Below, one piece after another: positions 1 through 8,083 of a stretch of DNA of 64,000 nt (positions are counted from its first letter, which is position 1; every line of letters begins with the position of its first letter). Both the position numbers and the translations under genes were made by a program. The notes under the pieces were generated by a model. That model ran no database searches. It was given only the letters and a program-made list of their open reading frames with translations, and had not been told where the DNA came from. Location of the stretch: the NCBI GenBank assembly GCA_028284935.1, contig JANQQQ010000008.1:124001-188000 (forward strand), written 5' to 3'. Origin of the DNA: Croceivirga sp. (lineage in GTDB: Bacteria; Bacteroidota; Bacteroidia; Flavobacteriales; Flavobacteriaceae).

Positions 1-1406
1 CGGTCAAAAAGAGTAAGGTGGCCTTTTCATTCTTTAAGCAGGTGTTTTTAGGGGATGCCATTCCATCCAAAAAAGAACCACAAATTTTGGCCCACGAACT
101 GGTGCATATTAGACAGTGGCATTCGTTGGACTTGCTCTTTTTTGAGTTGATGCGTATTCTCCTATGGTTCAACCCATTAGTCTATGTGTATCAGGGACGA
201 ATGGCAGCCTTGCATGAATTTATTGCGGATGCCGAAGTAGCTAAAAATGACAAACCTGCACAATATCAAGTACTGCTTTCAGAAGTGTTTAAAACCGAAA
301 ATTTCAGTTTCGTCAACCAATTTTTTAAAAAATCTTTAATCAAAAAAAGAATCGTCATGCTAACAAAGGAAAAGTCAAAAACTATTTTGCAATTAAAGTA
401 TTTGCTCTTGGTACCGGTACTATTCGGTATGTTGTTTTACTCGTCCTGTGAAAGGGAAACAAGCAAAGACAATATTATCATTGATTCCATAGAAGTAGGA
501 GATATCGACAATCTTACACAAGAAGAAGAAATAATGGCGTTTAATACGTTGATTAATCTTTCTGTACAGTCCGAAAATTGGAGCTATGCCATTAGAGATA
601 AAAATTCGACAATAACATTCAAACAAGGCCAGGAGGGATCTTTTATCACGGGACCAGGAGGTGTGCCAATTAGGGCTACCATGCATATTGAGTCAGAAAT
701 TCTCGATGAGAATTTTGATTTATTCAAGTTTGATTCATCAAAACCAATACAGATTTTGACAAATGAAGGGCCACAAGTCTTGGTGAATGCTGGAGTGCCA
801 TTTGGGATGGTAGATAAAGTACCTGTTTTTCCGGGCTGCGAGGGTGCCGTGGACATAAAAGCGTGTTTTATGGAGAAGATACAAACCCATATCCGTAAAC
901 ATTTTAATTATCCCAAAGAAGCCCAAGACATGGGTATCCAAGGACGTGTGGCGGTGATGTTTACCATTGACAAAAATGGTCAAATCATCAATGTTAAAAA
1001 GCGAGGGCCTCACCAACTATTGGAAAATGAAGTGGAGCGCATCATCAAACGTCTTCCTAAAATGCAACCAGGCAAACATCAGGGTAAGGAGGTCAATGTT
1101 CCATTTTCCATTCCGGTCAATTTTGTATTGTCAGATGGTAGGGATATTAATCTCATTCAGTCGACTTCCAAAGATGAAATAGGGGTTTCAGGCGAGTTGG
1201 TTTTTAGAGAGAATACATCGTTTTATAAGGGGAAAGTAACAGATTCGGAGGGATTAAACCTTCCTGGGGTAACCATAAGTGTAAAGGGCAAGGAAACAGG
1301 TGTAATTTCTGATTTTAAGGGTGATTTTATGATTAAGGTGGAAAAGGGAGATGTACTTAGGTTTGTTTATCCCGGGCTTAAAACCATTGATATGGCAGTC
1401 CAATGA
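1..1406 (+). CDS. M56 (BlaR1/MecR1-type) membrane peptidase with TonB and carboxypeptidase-regulatory-like tails, 5' end cut by window edge
   Basis: The frame is open to the left edge (codons from base 3), so the true start lies outside the window. Counting from base 18, the zinc motif HELVH is at residues 26-30, followed by the WHSLD and WFNPL stretches usual in M56 peptidases. A membrane segment (about 128-142) closes the sensor domain. A TonB C-terminal domain follows (about 268-370, starting near VFPGCEG), then a carboxypeptidase-regulatory-like beta-sandwich (about 402-460). In the family, M56 proteins sense a cell-envelope signal and inactivate a BlaI-type repressor; that repressor gene would be expected just upstream, out of view. 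TonB tails on M56 proteins are common in Bacteroidota. The stop overlaps the next start (ATGA), so the two genes are co-translated. The ligand is unknown. Confidence 0.85.
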   Translation, partial: VKKSKVAFSFFKQVFLGDAIPSKKEPQILAHELVHIRQWHSLDLLFFELMRILLWFNPLVYVYQGRMAALHEFIADAEVAKNDKPAQYQVLLSEVFKTENFSFVNQFFKKSLIKKRIVMLTKEKSKTILQLKYLLLVPVLFGMLFYSSCERETSKDNIIIDSIEVGDIDNLTQEEEIMAFNTLINLSVQSENWSYAIRDKNSTITFKQGQEGSFITGPGGVPIRATMHIESEILDENFDLFKFDSSKPIQILTNEGPQVLVNAGVPFGMVDKVPVFPGCEGAVDIKACFMEKIQTHIRKHFNYPKEAQDMGIQGRVAVMFTIDKNGQIINVKKRGPHQLLENEVERIIKRLPKMQPGKHQGKEVNVPFSIPVNFVLSDGRDINLIQSTSKDEIGVSGELVFRENTSFYKGKVTDSEGLNLPGVTISVKGKETGVISDFKGDFMIKVEKGDVLRFVYPGLKTIDMAVQ

Positions 1407-2566
1407 TAGGATACTTAAGGTCTGTGTCCTACGTTTTTTCAACGTTTTTATTTTTATCGTTCATTGTAAAAACCGAAGCACAGTCTTCCGATTTATCCAT
1501 TGCCGATAGTCTGTACCGTATTGGCAGCTATACCAAGGCCATAAATACGTATGCCAAGGTGGCCGATGAATATTCAAGTTTGCAAATTGCGCGCAGCTAT
1601 TCCGCATTGGGCAATACCCAAAAAGCCATTGTACAATATGAAGGGCACCTCAAAAATTATCCTAAAAATACATTGGCAAAATTTGAGTTGGGCAAGCTTT
1701 ATGACAAAACAAAAAAACACGAAGCAGCCATTCCTCTATTTAATGCGTTGACGGATACATCGGATGAAAACCCTGAATTTTTTTATTACTTAGGAAAATC
1801 TTTACAGGCCCTCCTTGACTACGAAAACGGCAATAATGCCTTAAAAAGGGCCATCAACATGGACAGTACCCATTTAAAGAGTATTTATTTGCTGGGCAAG
1901 TATTATGTTGGGGTGGAAGAACCGGCCAATGCAATCAATATTATTGAATTGGGGCTGAGGACGGTACCAGATGATGTGGCCTTAATCAACCTTAAGGCAT
2001 TGACCAAATTTGATATAGGGGAATATGAGGTGGCCGCCCGCCAGTTTGAACGTTTATTGGAGTTGGGTGAAAAGAAGCCCTTTATCTATCAAAAACTAGG
2101 CTATGCCCAAGCCAGTATCAGACAATATGAAAAGGCAAAAAACACCTATAGACAACTCATTGACATGACAAACTATGAAGCCGATGCGTATAAGGGACTG
2201 GGTCAGGTGTTTTTGATGGAAAAGGAATTGGACAGCGCTGAAGTCTATTTTTTAAAATCAATCGAAGCACGTGAATACGTCTTCGATAATGAATATCAGA
2301 GTTTGGGTAGGATAGCCCGCTTAAAGGGAAAACTTAAAAGTTCGTTGGAGTATTACCAAAAAGCCTGGGAGGAAAACACTGCTAACTATCTAAACTATTG
2401 GCAAGTTTGCGTTGTTGCAGATGACTATTACAAAAGTCCCGAGACTAAATTGCGTTACTATGAAAAATTGGTTAATGATTTTGAGCGATTAGCTCCTTTT
2501 TTAAGGGAACGGGCCGAAAAACGCATTTCCGAACTCAAAGAAGAATTGCATTACTCTAAAAATTGA
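1403..2566 (+). CDS. exported tetratricopeptide-repeat protein
   Basis: 387 aa with an N-terminal signal peptide (hydrophobic segment about residues 9-22, ending near TEAQ), followed almost entirely by TPR-like helical pairs. Typical TPR positions are visible, for example ALGNTQKAI, LLDYENGNNALKRAI, YEKAKNTYRQLI and LKSSLEYYQKA. TPR arrays mediate protein-protein contacts; this one should act in the periplasm. It starts on the ATGA that ends the M56 gene, so it is probably the partner protein of that sensor. Such M56-TPR pairs are frequent in Flavobacteriaceae, but the role of the TPR partner is not established. The specific function is unknown. Confidence 0.8.
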   Translation: MIGYLRSVSYVFSTFLFLSFIVKTEAQSSDLSIADSLYRIGSYTKAINTYAKVADEYSSLQIARSYSALGNTQKAIVQYEGHLKNYPKNTLAKFELGKLYDKTKKHEAAIPLFNALTDTSDENPEFFYYLGKSLQALLDYENGNNALKRAINMDSTHLKSIYLLGKYYVGVEEPANAINIIELGLRTVPDDVALINLKALTKFDIGEYEVAARQFERLLELGEKKPFIYQKLGYAQASIRQYEKAKNTYRQLIDMTNYEADAYKGLGQVFLMEKELDSAEVYFLKSIEAREYVFDNEYQSLGRIARLKGKLKSSLEYYQKAWEENTANYLNYWQVCVVADDYYKSPETKLRYYEKLVNDFERLAPFLRERAEKRISELKEELHYSKN

Positions 2567-2607
2567 TTCTTTAAAATATCGTAATTTCAGCCCAAACTAG
2601 GGGCTGT

Positions 2608-3084
2608 ATGCAGCGATGGTGGTTCTTGGCGATGCTACTCATTTTTACTTCTTGTCAATACTTTTTGTCTAGCGAAGAGCAGACGCAAAGGTTGGTCAAC
2701 GAGAAATTGATGGCCATTGATTGGAATGACGTACATCAATATCCACTTTTTGAAGAATGTGATGAGATGGCACCTAAGCCGCAGCAACGAATTTGTTTTG
2801 AACAACAAATGCTGAGACGTTTTGTCGAGGCTTTTAGCGACACGGTTTATGAAGTGGAAGAAGAATTCAAGGACACCCTTTTTGTGGATTTTGAGGTAGA
2901 TGAGGACGGTTTTGTAAATATCACTGAGATTGAGGAAAACAATGCCATAGAACGGGTGGTTCCAGGTTTTCGGGATGAAATTCGAAAGCGTTTTAAGGAT
3001 TTAACCGTCTTTCCTGCCCAGAAGGAGGGTATAAAAGTGAAAATTAAGTTTAGACTTCCCATTGTTTTAGATACGGAGAACTAA
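2608..3084 (+). CDS. small lipoprotein with TonB-C-terminal-like fold
   Basis: 158 aa. The N-terminus is a lipoprotein signal (MLLIFTSC, lipidated Cys at about residue 16). The C-terminal half (about 85-155) has the beta-alpha-beta spacing of a TonB C-terminal domain: a strand FVDFEVDEDGFV, a helix with FRDEIRKRF and a last strand VKIKFRLPIVL. It lacks the membrane anchor and proline linker of a true TonB. It follows the TPR gene after 41 bases, in which a weak -7-like TAATTTCA occurs, so it may have its own promoter. It probably belongs with the upstream envelope-sensor genes. The assignment to the TonB fold is by pattern only. Confidence 0.6.
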   Translation: MQRWWFLAMLLIFTSCQYFLSSEEQTQRLVNEKLMAIDWNDVHQYPLFEECDEMAPKPQQRICFEQQMLRRFVEAFSDTVYEVEEEFKDTLFVDFEVDEDGFVNITEIEENNAIERVVPGFRDEIRKRFKDLTVFPAQKEGIKVKIKFRLPIVLDTEN

Positions 3085-3085
3085 A

Positions 3086-3637
3086 TTGACTAAAGAAAAA
3101 ATCATATTGGGGATTGATCCCGGCACCCAAATTATGGGATTCGGTATTATCAAAGTGATCAATAAAAAGATGCAGTTTGTTCAAATGAATGAACTCGTGC
3201 TTAAAAAGTATGATGACCCTTACCTTAAACTCAAATTGATTTTTGAAAGAACCTTAGAACTCATTGACACCTACCATCCTGACGAGATAGCCATTGAAGC
3301 CCCTTTCTACGCAAAAAACGTACAATCCATGCTAAAACTGGGTCGTGCGCAGGGGGTAGCGATGGCTGCAGGACTATCCCGGCAAATACCTATTACTGAA
3401 TACCTTCCGAAGAAAATAAAGATGGCCATTACGGGCAACGGTAACGCTAGCAAGGAGCAAGTTGCTAAAATGCTTCAAGGCGTACTGGCCTTAAAATCCC
3501 TGCCTAAAAATTTGGATAGCACCGATGGACTTGCAGCGGCCGTGTGTCATTTTTACAATGCGGGTCGGGTAGAGATCGGCACAACCTACACTGGTTGGGA
3601 AGCCTTTGTCAAGCAGAATCCCAAAAAGATTGGCTAG
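3086..3637 (+). CDS. ruvC: Holliday junction resolvase RuvC
   Basis: 183 aa, the normal length for RuvC. The enzyme cuts Holliday junctions symmetrically together with RuvAB during recombination. The four acidic metal ligands are present: D11 (GIDPGT), E71 (AIEAPF), D144 and D147 (DSTDGLAAA). The start is TTG at 3086, one base after the previous stop. No ATG is available near the conserved N-terminus and the GIDPG strand has to begin about here. The following hemW start lies two bases after its stop, so ruvC is part of a compact run of housekeeping genes. Confidence 0.95.
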   Translation: MTKEKIILGIDPGTQIMGFGIIKVINKKMQFVQMNELVLKKYDDPYLKLKLIFERTLELIDTYHPDEIAIEAPFYAKNVQSMLKLGRAQGVAMAAGLSRQIPITEYLPKKIKMAITGNGNASKEQVAKMLQGVLALKSLPKNLDSTDGLAAAVCHFYNAGRVEIGTTYTGWEAFVKQNPKKIG

Positions 3638-3638
3638 G

Positions 3639-4772
3639 ATGGCCGGTATCTATATTCATATTCCCTTCTGCAGGCAAGCGTGTCATTATTGTGATTTTCA
3701 TTTTTCCACCAGTTTGAAGAAAAAGGACGCCATGCTCCAAGCATTGACCAAGGAAATCGAGCTTAGAAAAAGTGAGTTGGGTAATGGAAAGATTGAAACC
3801 ATTTACTTTGGAGGCGGTACACCCTCCATTTTGGAATCTAATGAAATAAGGAGTTTAATTGAAACCATTTATTCCAATTTTGAAGTAATGGAAAATCCGG
3901 AAATTACATTGGAGGCCAATCCTGACGACCTTTTAGAGCATCACATTGTGAAATTGTCCAAAACCCCAATTAATCGGTTGAGCATTGGCGTACAATCTTT
4001 TTTTGATGAAGATCTAAAACTGATGAATCGGGCCCATGATAGCAAGGAAGCCAAACAGTGTTTGGAGACTGCAAAAACACATTTTCAAAATAGTTCCATT
4101 GATTTGATCTATGGTATTCCCAATGGGAGTGATGAACATTGGTTGGCCAATATTGAAACGGCCCTTGATTTTGAAATTCCCCACATTTCTTCCTATGCTT
4201 TGACCGTTGAGCCCAAAACCGCATTGGCACACTTTATTGCTGAAGGAAAAGTTCAAAATATTGATGATGAACAAGCCGAACGACAATTTCATTTACTTGT
4301 TGAACGCCTCAATGAAGATGGTTTCATCAACTATGAGATTTCAAATTTTGGGAAACAAGGTTTTTTTTCCAAGAACAATACGGCCTATTGGCAAGGGAAA
4401 ACCTACTTGGGAATTGGGCCTTCGGCACATTCCTTTGACGGAAAAAAAAGGGGTTGGAATGTTCGCAACAATGCAAAATACATCAAGTCTTTATCCACAA
4501 ACCAGCTTCCTATTGAATATGAGATATTGAGCGAACGGGATCGCTATAATGAGAGCGTAATGACAGGATTGCGAACCATGTGGGGTGTTTCACTTAAAAA
4601 GATTCGAAATGATTTTGGGCCTACATACGAAAGGTATTTAAAAAAACAATCCCATAAATATGTTCAGGAACACTTGCTGTTTTGGGATGGGGACGTGCTG
4701 CTCACCACAAAAAAGGGAAAGTTTTTGGCAGATGGAATTGCTTCGGATTTATTTATGATAAATTTGAAATGA
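3639..4772 (+). CDS. hemW: radical SAM heme chaperone HemW (coproporphyrinogen oxidase-like)
   Basis: 377 aa from the ATG at 3639. The radical-SAM cluster motif CRQACHYC gives Cys11, Cys15 and Cys18, followed by the F in CDF that marks HemW/HemN. Further family blocks are TIYFGGGTPS, RLSIGVQSF and NNTAYWQGKTYLGIGPSAHS. HemW proteins lack the fourth cysteine arrangement of true HemN and act as heme-binding chaperones; many are misnamed coproporphyrinogen III oxidase. A longer frame is open upstream to a TTG at 3606, but it would overlap ruvC and precede the conserved N-terminus, so ATG 3639 is preferred. The stop overlaps the next start. Confidence 0.92.
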   Translation: MAGIYIHIPFCRQACHYCDFHFSTSLKKKDAMLQALTKEIELRKSELGNGKIETIYFGGGTPSILESNEIRSLIETIYSNFEVMENPEITLEANPDDLLEHHIVKLSKTPINRLSIGVQSFFDEDLKLMNRAHDSKEAKQCLETAKTHFQNSSIDLIYGIPNGSDEHWLANIETALDFEIPHISSYALTVEPKTALAHFIAEGKVQNIDDEQAERQFHLLVERLNEDGFINYEISNFGKQGFFSKNNTAYWQGKTYLGIGPSAHSFDGKKRGWNVRNNAKYIKSLSTNQLPIEYEILSERDRYNESVMTGLRTMWGVSLKKIRNDFGPTYERYLKKQSHKYVQEHLLFWDGDVLLTTKKGKFLADGIASDLFMINLK

Positions 4773-5518
4773 TGATTGCCACCATAAAAAGCAATTCGAG
4801 AACTTTAAAAGTGGATTTATCGAAACCTTTGGATATTTCCATCCCACTACAAGTGGATGGTAAGGGAGTAAATGCTTGGTACGTAAAACCACCCATACTA
4901 CAACCTCATGAAGAAAATGGTTTTATAGGAAGCGTTAAAAATGGAGCTCCCATAAACTTCAACGATATCCATTTTAATCCACATGCCCATGTGACCCATA
5001 CGGAATGTGTGGGTCATATTACCAAAGAAGTGCATTCAGTAAACAGGAACGTGGGCACCTATTTTTTTTTGGCAGAATTGATTACCGTTGCTCCGGAAAA
5101 GCAAAGCGGGGATTTTGTGATTTCCAAAAAACAACTGCAGTATGCCATGGGGTTAAAAAAAAGGGAAGCATTGGTCATCCGAACGTTGCCAAATACGGAT
5201 GATAAACGAAATAGGAAATATTCCCACACCAATCCTCCCTATTTATTGGAAGAGGCGGCCATCTATTTACGTGAAAAAGGAATTGACCATTTATTGATTG
5301 ATTTACCTTCCGTGGATAAAGAGAAGGATAACGGACGTCTTCTGGCACACAGGGCTTTTTGGAATTTGGAAGGGGACATACGTTTTAGTGCGACCATTAC
5401 AGAGTTCGTTTATGTGGACAATGCCATCGAAGACGGCACCTTTTTACTTAACTTACAACTGGCTCCATTCGAAAATGATGCCAGTCCAAGTCGACCGGTG
5501 CTCTACCAAGTTCTTTAA
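4769..5518 (+). CDS. cyclase-family (kynurenine formamidase-like) metal hydrolase
   Basis: 249 aa, starting on the ATGA overlap with hemW (a second ATG follows at once). It belongs to the cyclase/arylformamidase fold: an N-terminal KVDLSKPLDISIPL strand, and a His-rich metal region at residues 68-83. Aligned on the last His, this gives His77, Glu79 and His83 where the usual HxGTHxDxPxH motif has His, Asp and His, so the motif is a variant and the usual Gly-Thr and Pro are missing. Family members hydrolyse amide or ester bonds with bound metal; the substrate here cannot be named. No kynurenine-pathway genes lie nearby. Confidence 0.7.
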   Translation: MMIATIKSNSRTLKVDLSKPLDISIPLQVDGKGVNAWYVKPPILQPHEENGFIGSVKNGAPINFNDIHFNPHAHVTHTECVGHITKEVHSVNRNVGTYFFLAELITVAPEKQSGDFVISKKQLQYAMGLKKREALVIRTLPNTDDKRNRKYSHTNPPYLLEEAAIYLREKGIDHLLIDLPSVDKEKDNGRLLAHRAFWNLEGDIRFSATITEFVYVDNAIEDGTFLLNLQLAPFENDASPSRPVLYQVL

Positions 5519-5537
5519 ACTCTTTTATCTTTAGATT

Positions 5538-6158
5538 ATGGACAGTCTTGTCGATGCAGTTTTGGGTATCTTGTTAGGCGCGGTAGTCATGTACTGGCTG
5601 TATGGGTTTTTCAATCGGAGGAAACGAAAGGAATTGGTGAAACATCAGTCCACCATAATCTTGGACCGTATTAAGAGGGTTTGTAAATTGGTTTCTGTTG
5701 AGGGTGACTTTGCTGAAATTTATAATTATGAGAACACCAAGGAGAATTTTTTGAAGATTTCCAGTAAAAAGAAGGCCTTGGTATTGATCAATGCAAAGGC
5801 CCAAGTTGGCTATGACCTTAAAAAAGTAAAGCTTTCGGCAGACAACAAAAGAAGAGTAATTGTCCTTAAACAATTTCCAGAGCCTGAAATACTCTCCATT
5901 GAGTCCAATATAAAATTTTACGATATAAAGAACGGACTGTTCAATTCTTTTGACTCTGAAGATTTGACAGAACTCAACCAACAGGCCAAGTCCCATGTCC
6001 GAGATAAAATCCCAGAGAGCGGGTTGCTGGACACGGCAAAAAAAGAAGCGTTGGAAGCCGTATTGATTATTGAAAAGATGGTAGAGACCATTGGTTGGAA
6101 ATTGGATTATTCGGCCTTGGAACTTTCAAATCGCGAAAAACAATTTTTAGAGGATTAA
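5538..6158 (+). CDS. DUF4230 family membrane-anchored protein
   Basis: 206 aa. One N-terminal membrane segment (about residues 5-25) is followed by a basic RRKRK stretch and a soluble domain with the DUF4230 pattern: STIILDRIKRVCKLVSVEG, an ALVLINAKAQVGYDL strand and a C-terminal helix rich in AKKEALEAVLII. The biochemical function of DUF4230 is unknown. It is 19 bases after the cyclase gene; TATCTTTA just before the start may be its own -7 box. Confidence 0.75.
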   Translation: MDSLVDAVLGILLGAVVMYWLYGFFNRRKRKELVKHQSTIILDRIKRVCKLVSVEGDFAEIYNYENTKENFLKISSKKKALVLINAKAQVGYDLKKVKLSADNKRRVIVLKQFPEPEILSIESNIKFYDIKNGLFNSFDSEDLTELNQQAKSHVRDKIPESGLLDTAKKEALEAVLIIEKMVETIGWKLDYSALELSNREKQFLED

Positions 6159-6161
6159 AAA

Positions 6162-6563
6162 ATGAAAAAAAGGATGATGCTATTTGTTTTGGTAATGGCA
6201 CCACTGCTAGCCAGTGCCCAAAACAACCAAATGAAGGAAGAATTTGATTCCAATTTTGCCCATGTGGTTTATTTCTGGTTCAAGAATCCAGACAATGCAT
6301 CGGATAGGGCCAAGTTCGAGAAATCACTCCAGACTTTTTTGGAGAATTCAAAATATGCCAAGACCAACTTTATAGGTATTCCACCCAAAGCGGTTCGTGA
6401 TGTGGTGGATGACTCGTTCACCTACAATCTTATTGTAACTTTTGAATCCGCTGAAACCCAAACTGCCTATCAAAATGAGGAGGCCCACCTTATCTTCATT
6501 CAAGAATGCAAAGACTTATGGGATAAAGTAATCGTCTATGACGCCAAAGGAACTAAACAATGA
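6162..6563 (+). CDS. Dabb-family (stress-responsive alpha/beta-barrel) protein with signal peptide
   Basis: 133 aa. A signal peptide (MLFVLVMAPLLASAQ) precedes a ferredoxin-like Dabb domain: FAHVVYFWFK strand, a KFEKSLQTFL helix, YNLIVTFESAETQTAYQ and HLIFIQECKDLW. Dabb domains form dimeric barrels; some are enzymes, many have no known activity. Export is unusual for the family as a whole but is seen in Bacteroidota. It starts 3 bases after the DUF4230 stop and overlaps the next gene by 4 bases. Confidence 0.8.
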   Translation: MKKRMMLFVLVMAPLLASAQNNQMKEEFDSNFAHVVYFWFKNPDNASDRAKFEKSLQTFLENSKYAKTNFIGIPPKAVRDVVDDSFTYNLIVTFESAETQTAYQNEEAHLIFIQECKDLWDKVIVYDAKGTKQ

Positions 6564-6916
6564 ACATTGAACAGGTCAGGGACTATTGTCTATCCAAAAA
6601 GGGCACTTTGGAGGGCTTTCCTTTTGATGAACATACCTTGGTCTTTAAAGTAATGGGCAAAATGTTCGCACTTGTTGCTTTGGAAAGGGTACCTTCCCAG
6701 ATAAATCTAAAATGTGACCCGGAATGGGCCATTGAACTTAGAGAGGAACATGATGGCAATATCATTCCAGGGTATCATATGAACAAAGCCCATTGGAATA
6801 CCGTATTTCTTGAACAGCTTCCTTCCGATCTCCTATTGGAATTGATAGACCATTCGTATCAATTGGTGGTTGATGGACTCCCCAAAAAGCTAAAAACAGA
6901 ACTTAAGGGATTGTAA
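6560..6916 (+). CDS. MmcQ/YjbR family protein
   Basis: 118 aa, the usual size. The family signature is plain: an N-terminal helix with VRDYCLSKKGT, then FPFDEHTLVFKVMGKMFALV, ECDPE-like CDPEWAIELRE, GYHMNKAHWNTV and a C-terminal HSYQLVVDGLPKK. The fold is CyaY-like and DNA binding has been proposed for some members; the cellular role is unclear. It overlaps the Dabb gene by 4 bases and is the last gene of the 3-6.9 kb run. Confidence 0.85.
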   Translation: MNIEQVRDYCLSKKGTLEGFPFDEHTLVFKVMGKMFALVALERVPSQINLKCDPEWAIELREEHDGNIIPGYHMNKAHWNTVFLEQLPSDLLLELIDHSYQLVVDGLPKKLKTELKGL

Positions 6917-6967
6917 AATCCGTAGTATATATTTGTAAGAAAAAAATTACTAATTTCATCGAAAGAT

Positions 6968-6991
6968 AATTACCATTCGCCGAAGGTAATT
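6968..6991 (+). terminator. hairpin after the ruvC-MmcQ gene run, possible weak terminator
   Basis: AATTACC (6968-6974) pairs with GGTAATT (6985-6991). Between them an extra TTC/GAA inner stem closes a three-base loop. The following TTTACTTAATG is a poor U-tract, so this may be a weak terminator or an RNA-processing hairpin. It separates the housekeeping run from the receiver gene. Confidence 0.4.
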
Positions 6992-7006
6992 TACTTAATG
7001 TCCCCC

Positions 7007-7035
7007 TTGACCAATTTTTTGGTTTTATTTATTTG
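7007..7035 (+). promoter_or_regulatory. candidate promoter of the receiver gene at 7065
   Basis: TTG (7007-7009), 18 bases, then TTTATTTG (7028-7035), one mismatch from the Bacteroidota TAnnTTTG -7 box. The start codon follows 29 bases later. A perfect TATATTTG also lies further upstream at 6928-6935, without a well-placed -33 element. Confidence 0.35.
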
Positions 7036-7064
7036 ACTTTTGTAACGTTAAAAAATGTCTAGTT

Positions 7065-7463
7065 GTGAAGGTATTATTTATTGAGGATGATATGATTGAA
7101 TCTATGAAAATGCAGCGCGCAATTTCAAAGCTTCAGTACAAGCATACCCTAATCGAAGCAAAAAACGGGGAAGAAGCGTTGGAGATTTTAAACCAAGGCG
7201 ATTTACCTGACATTATATTTTTGGATTTGAATATGCCACGTATGAGTGGGATAGAGTTTCTTGGGATCTTAAAAGCTGATGAACGCCTTAAATATTTGCC
7301 TACCGTTATTTTGACCACATCTGAAAACAGGACTGATTTACTGGAATGTTTTAAAATCGGTATCGCTGGCTATGTGATAAAACCCTTAAAATATGAGGAT
7401 TACGAATCAAAAATCAAAAAGGTATTCGATTATTGGGAAATCAGTGAGTTGATAAAAGGCTAA
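7065..7463 (+). CDS. single-domain response regulator (receiver, Rcp1-like)
   Basis: 132 aa, receiver domain only. It has the acidic pocket EDD (7-9), phospho-acceptor D54 (FLDLNMP) and switch lysine K106 (VIKPLKY). Stand-alone receivers of this type relay phosphate or act by protein contact; no output domain is present. The start is GTG at 7065; the ATG at 7055 is in another frame. It lies just upstream of the H-NOX sensor operon but has its own leader, and a spacer with the conserved upstream box separates the two. It is a candidate phosphate acceptor for the histidine kinases of that operon, by position only. Confidence 0.85.
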   Translation: MKVLFIEDDMIESMKMQRAISKLQYKHTLIEAKNGEEALEILNQGDLPDIIFLDLNMPRMSGIEFLGILKADERLKYLPTVILTTSENRTDLLECFKIGIAGYVIKPLKYEDYESKIKKVFDYWEISELIKG

Positions 7464-7479
7464 CAAAAATCCGTATTTC

Positions 7480-7520
7480 ACAACATTCTTTTTTAGACAA
7501 GTAGTCCAATTCCTACATTT
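7480..7520 (+). promoter_or_regulatory. conserved upstream box and -7 box of the H-NOX operon (site A)
   Basis: TTTCACAACAT surrounds the ACAAC core at 7480. TACATTT starts at 7514, exactly 34 bases on, and the H-NOX start follows at 7541. The same arrangement recurs at 14997, 25391 and 34546. This copy lacks a clear second half-site 21 bases upstream. No -33 TTG stands at the usual distance, which fits a promoter that needs an activator. Confidence 0.55.
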
Positions 7521-7540
7521 ATCTCATAATATTCTTTATT

Positions 7541-8083
7541 ATGAAAGGAATTGTCTTTACCGAGTTTTTGGAAATGGTGGAAACACAGTTTGGTCTTGAA
7601 ACTGTGGATACTATCATTGAGAATTCGGACTTACCTTCCGAAGGGGCGTACACTGCCGTTGGAACTTATGAATTTTCGGAAATGCTCCAATTGGTGACCC
7701 AATTGAGTGGTACCACCCATATGCCTGTCAATGATTTGTTGTATGCTTTTGGTCTTTACTTATTTGAAGGCTTGCTAAAAGCACACCCAGAGGTCGTAAG
7801 TAGCTACAAAAATCCCCTAGGACTTCTTTACTCCATTGAAAACCATATTCATATCCATGTAAAGAAGCTATATCCCGATGCGGAATTACCCAGTTTTAAA
7901 ATATTGGAAAAAACCGATAATTCATTGACCATGGTCTACAGCTCCTCGAGGGGATTGTATGCCTTGGCGCATGGACTTATCGTAAAAACATTTGAGCATT
8001 TTAATAAAAGTGCCCACGTAGAAATGGAATTGTTAAATGAGCAGGGAACAGAAGTCAAGTTTGCCATTGTCCAAAAAGGATAA
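7541..8083 (+). CDS. H-NOX (HNOB) heme-based gas/redox sensor protein
   Basis: 180 aa, the standard length of a stand-alone bacterial H-NOX domain. The proximal heme ligand is most likely His104 (seven residues before Tyr111 of KLYPDAELPSF, as in guanylate cyclase beta1). The heme propionate motif YxSxR is Tyr133, Ser135, Arg137 (YSSSR). In characterised bacteria such proteins bind NO (sometimes O2) and inhibit a partner histidine kinase or diguanylate cyclase, often controlling biofilm. Here the next gene overlaps by 47 bases and encodes a PAS histidine kinase, the expected partner. NO is the likeliest ligand, but the sequence alone does not settle NO versus O2. First gene of an eight-gene operon. 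Confidence 0.93.
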   Translation: MKGIVFTEFLEMVETQFGLETVDTIIENSDLPSEGAYTAVGTYEFSEMLQLVTQLSGTTHMPVNDLLYAFGLYLFEGLLKAHPEVVSSYKNPLGLLYSIENHIHIHVKKLYPDAELPSFKILEKTDNSLTMVYSSSRGLYALAHGLIVKTFEHFNKSAHVEMELLNEQGTEVKFAIVQKG

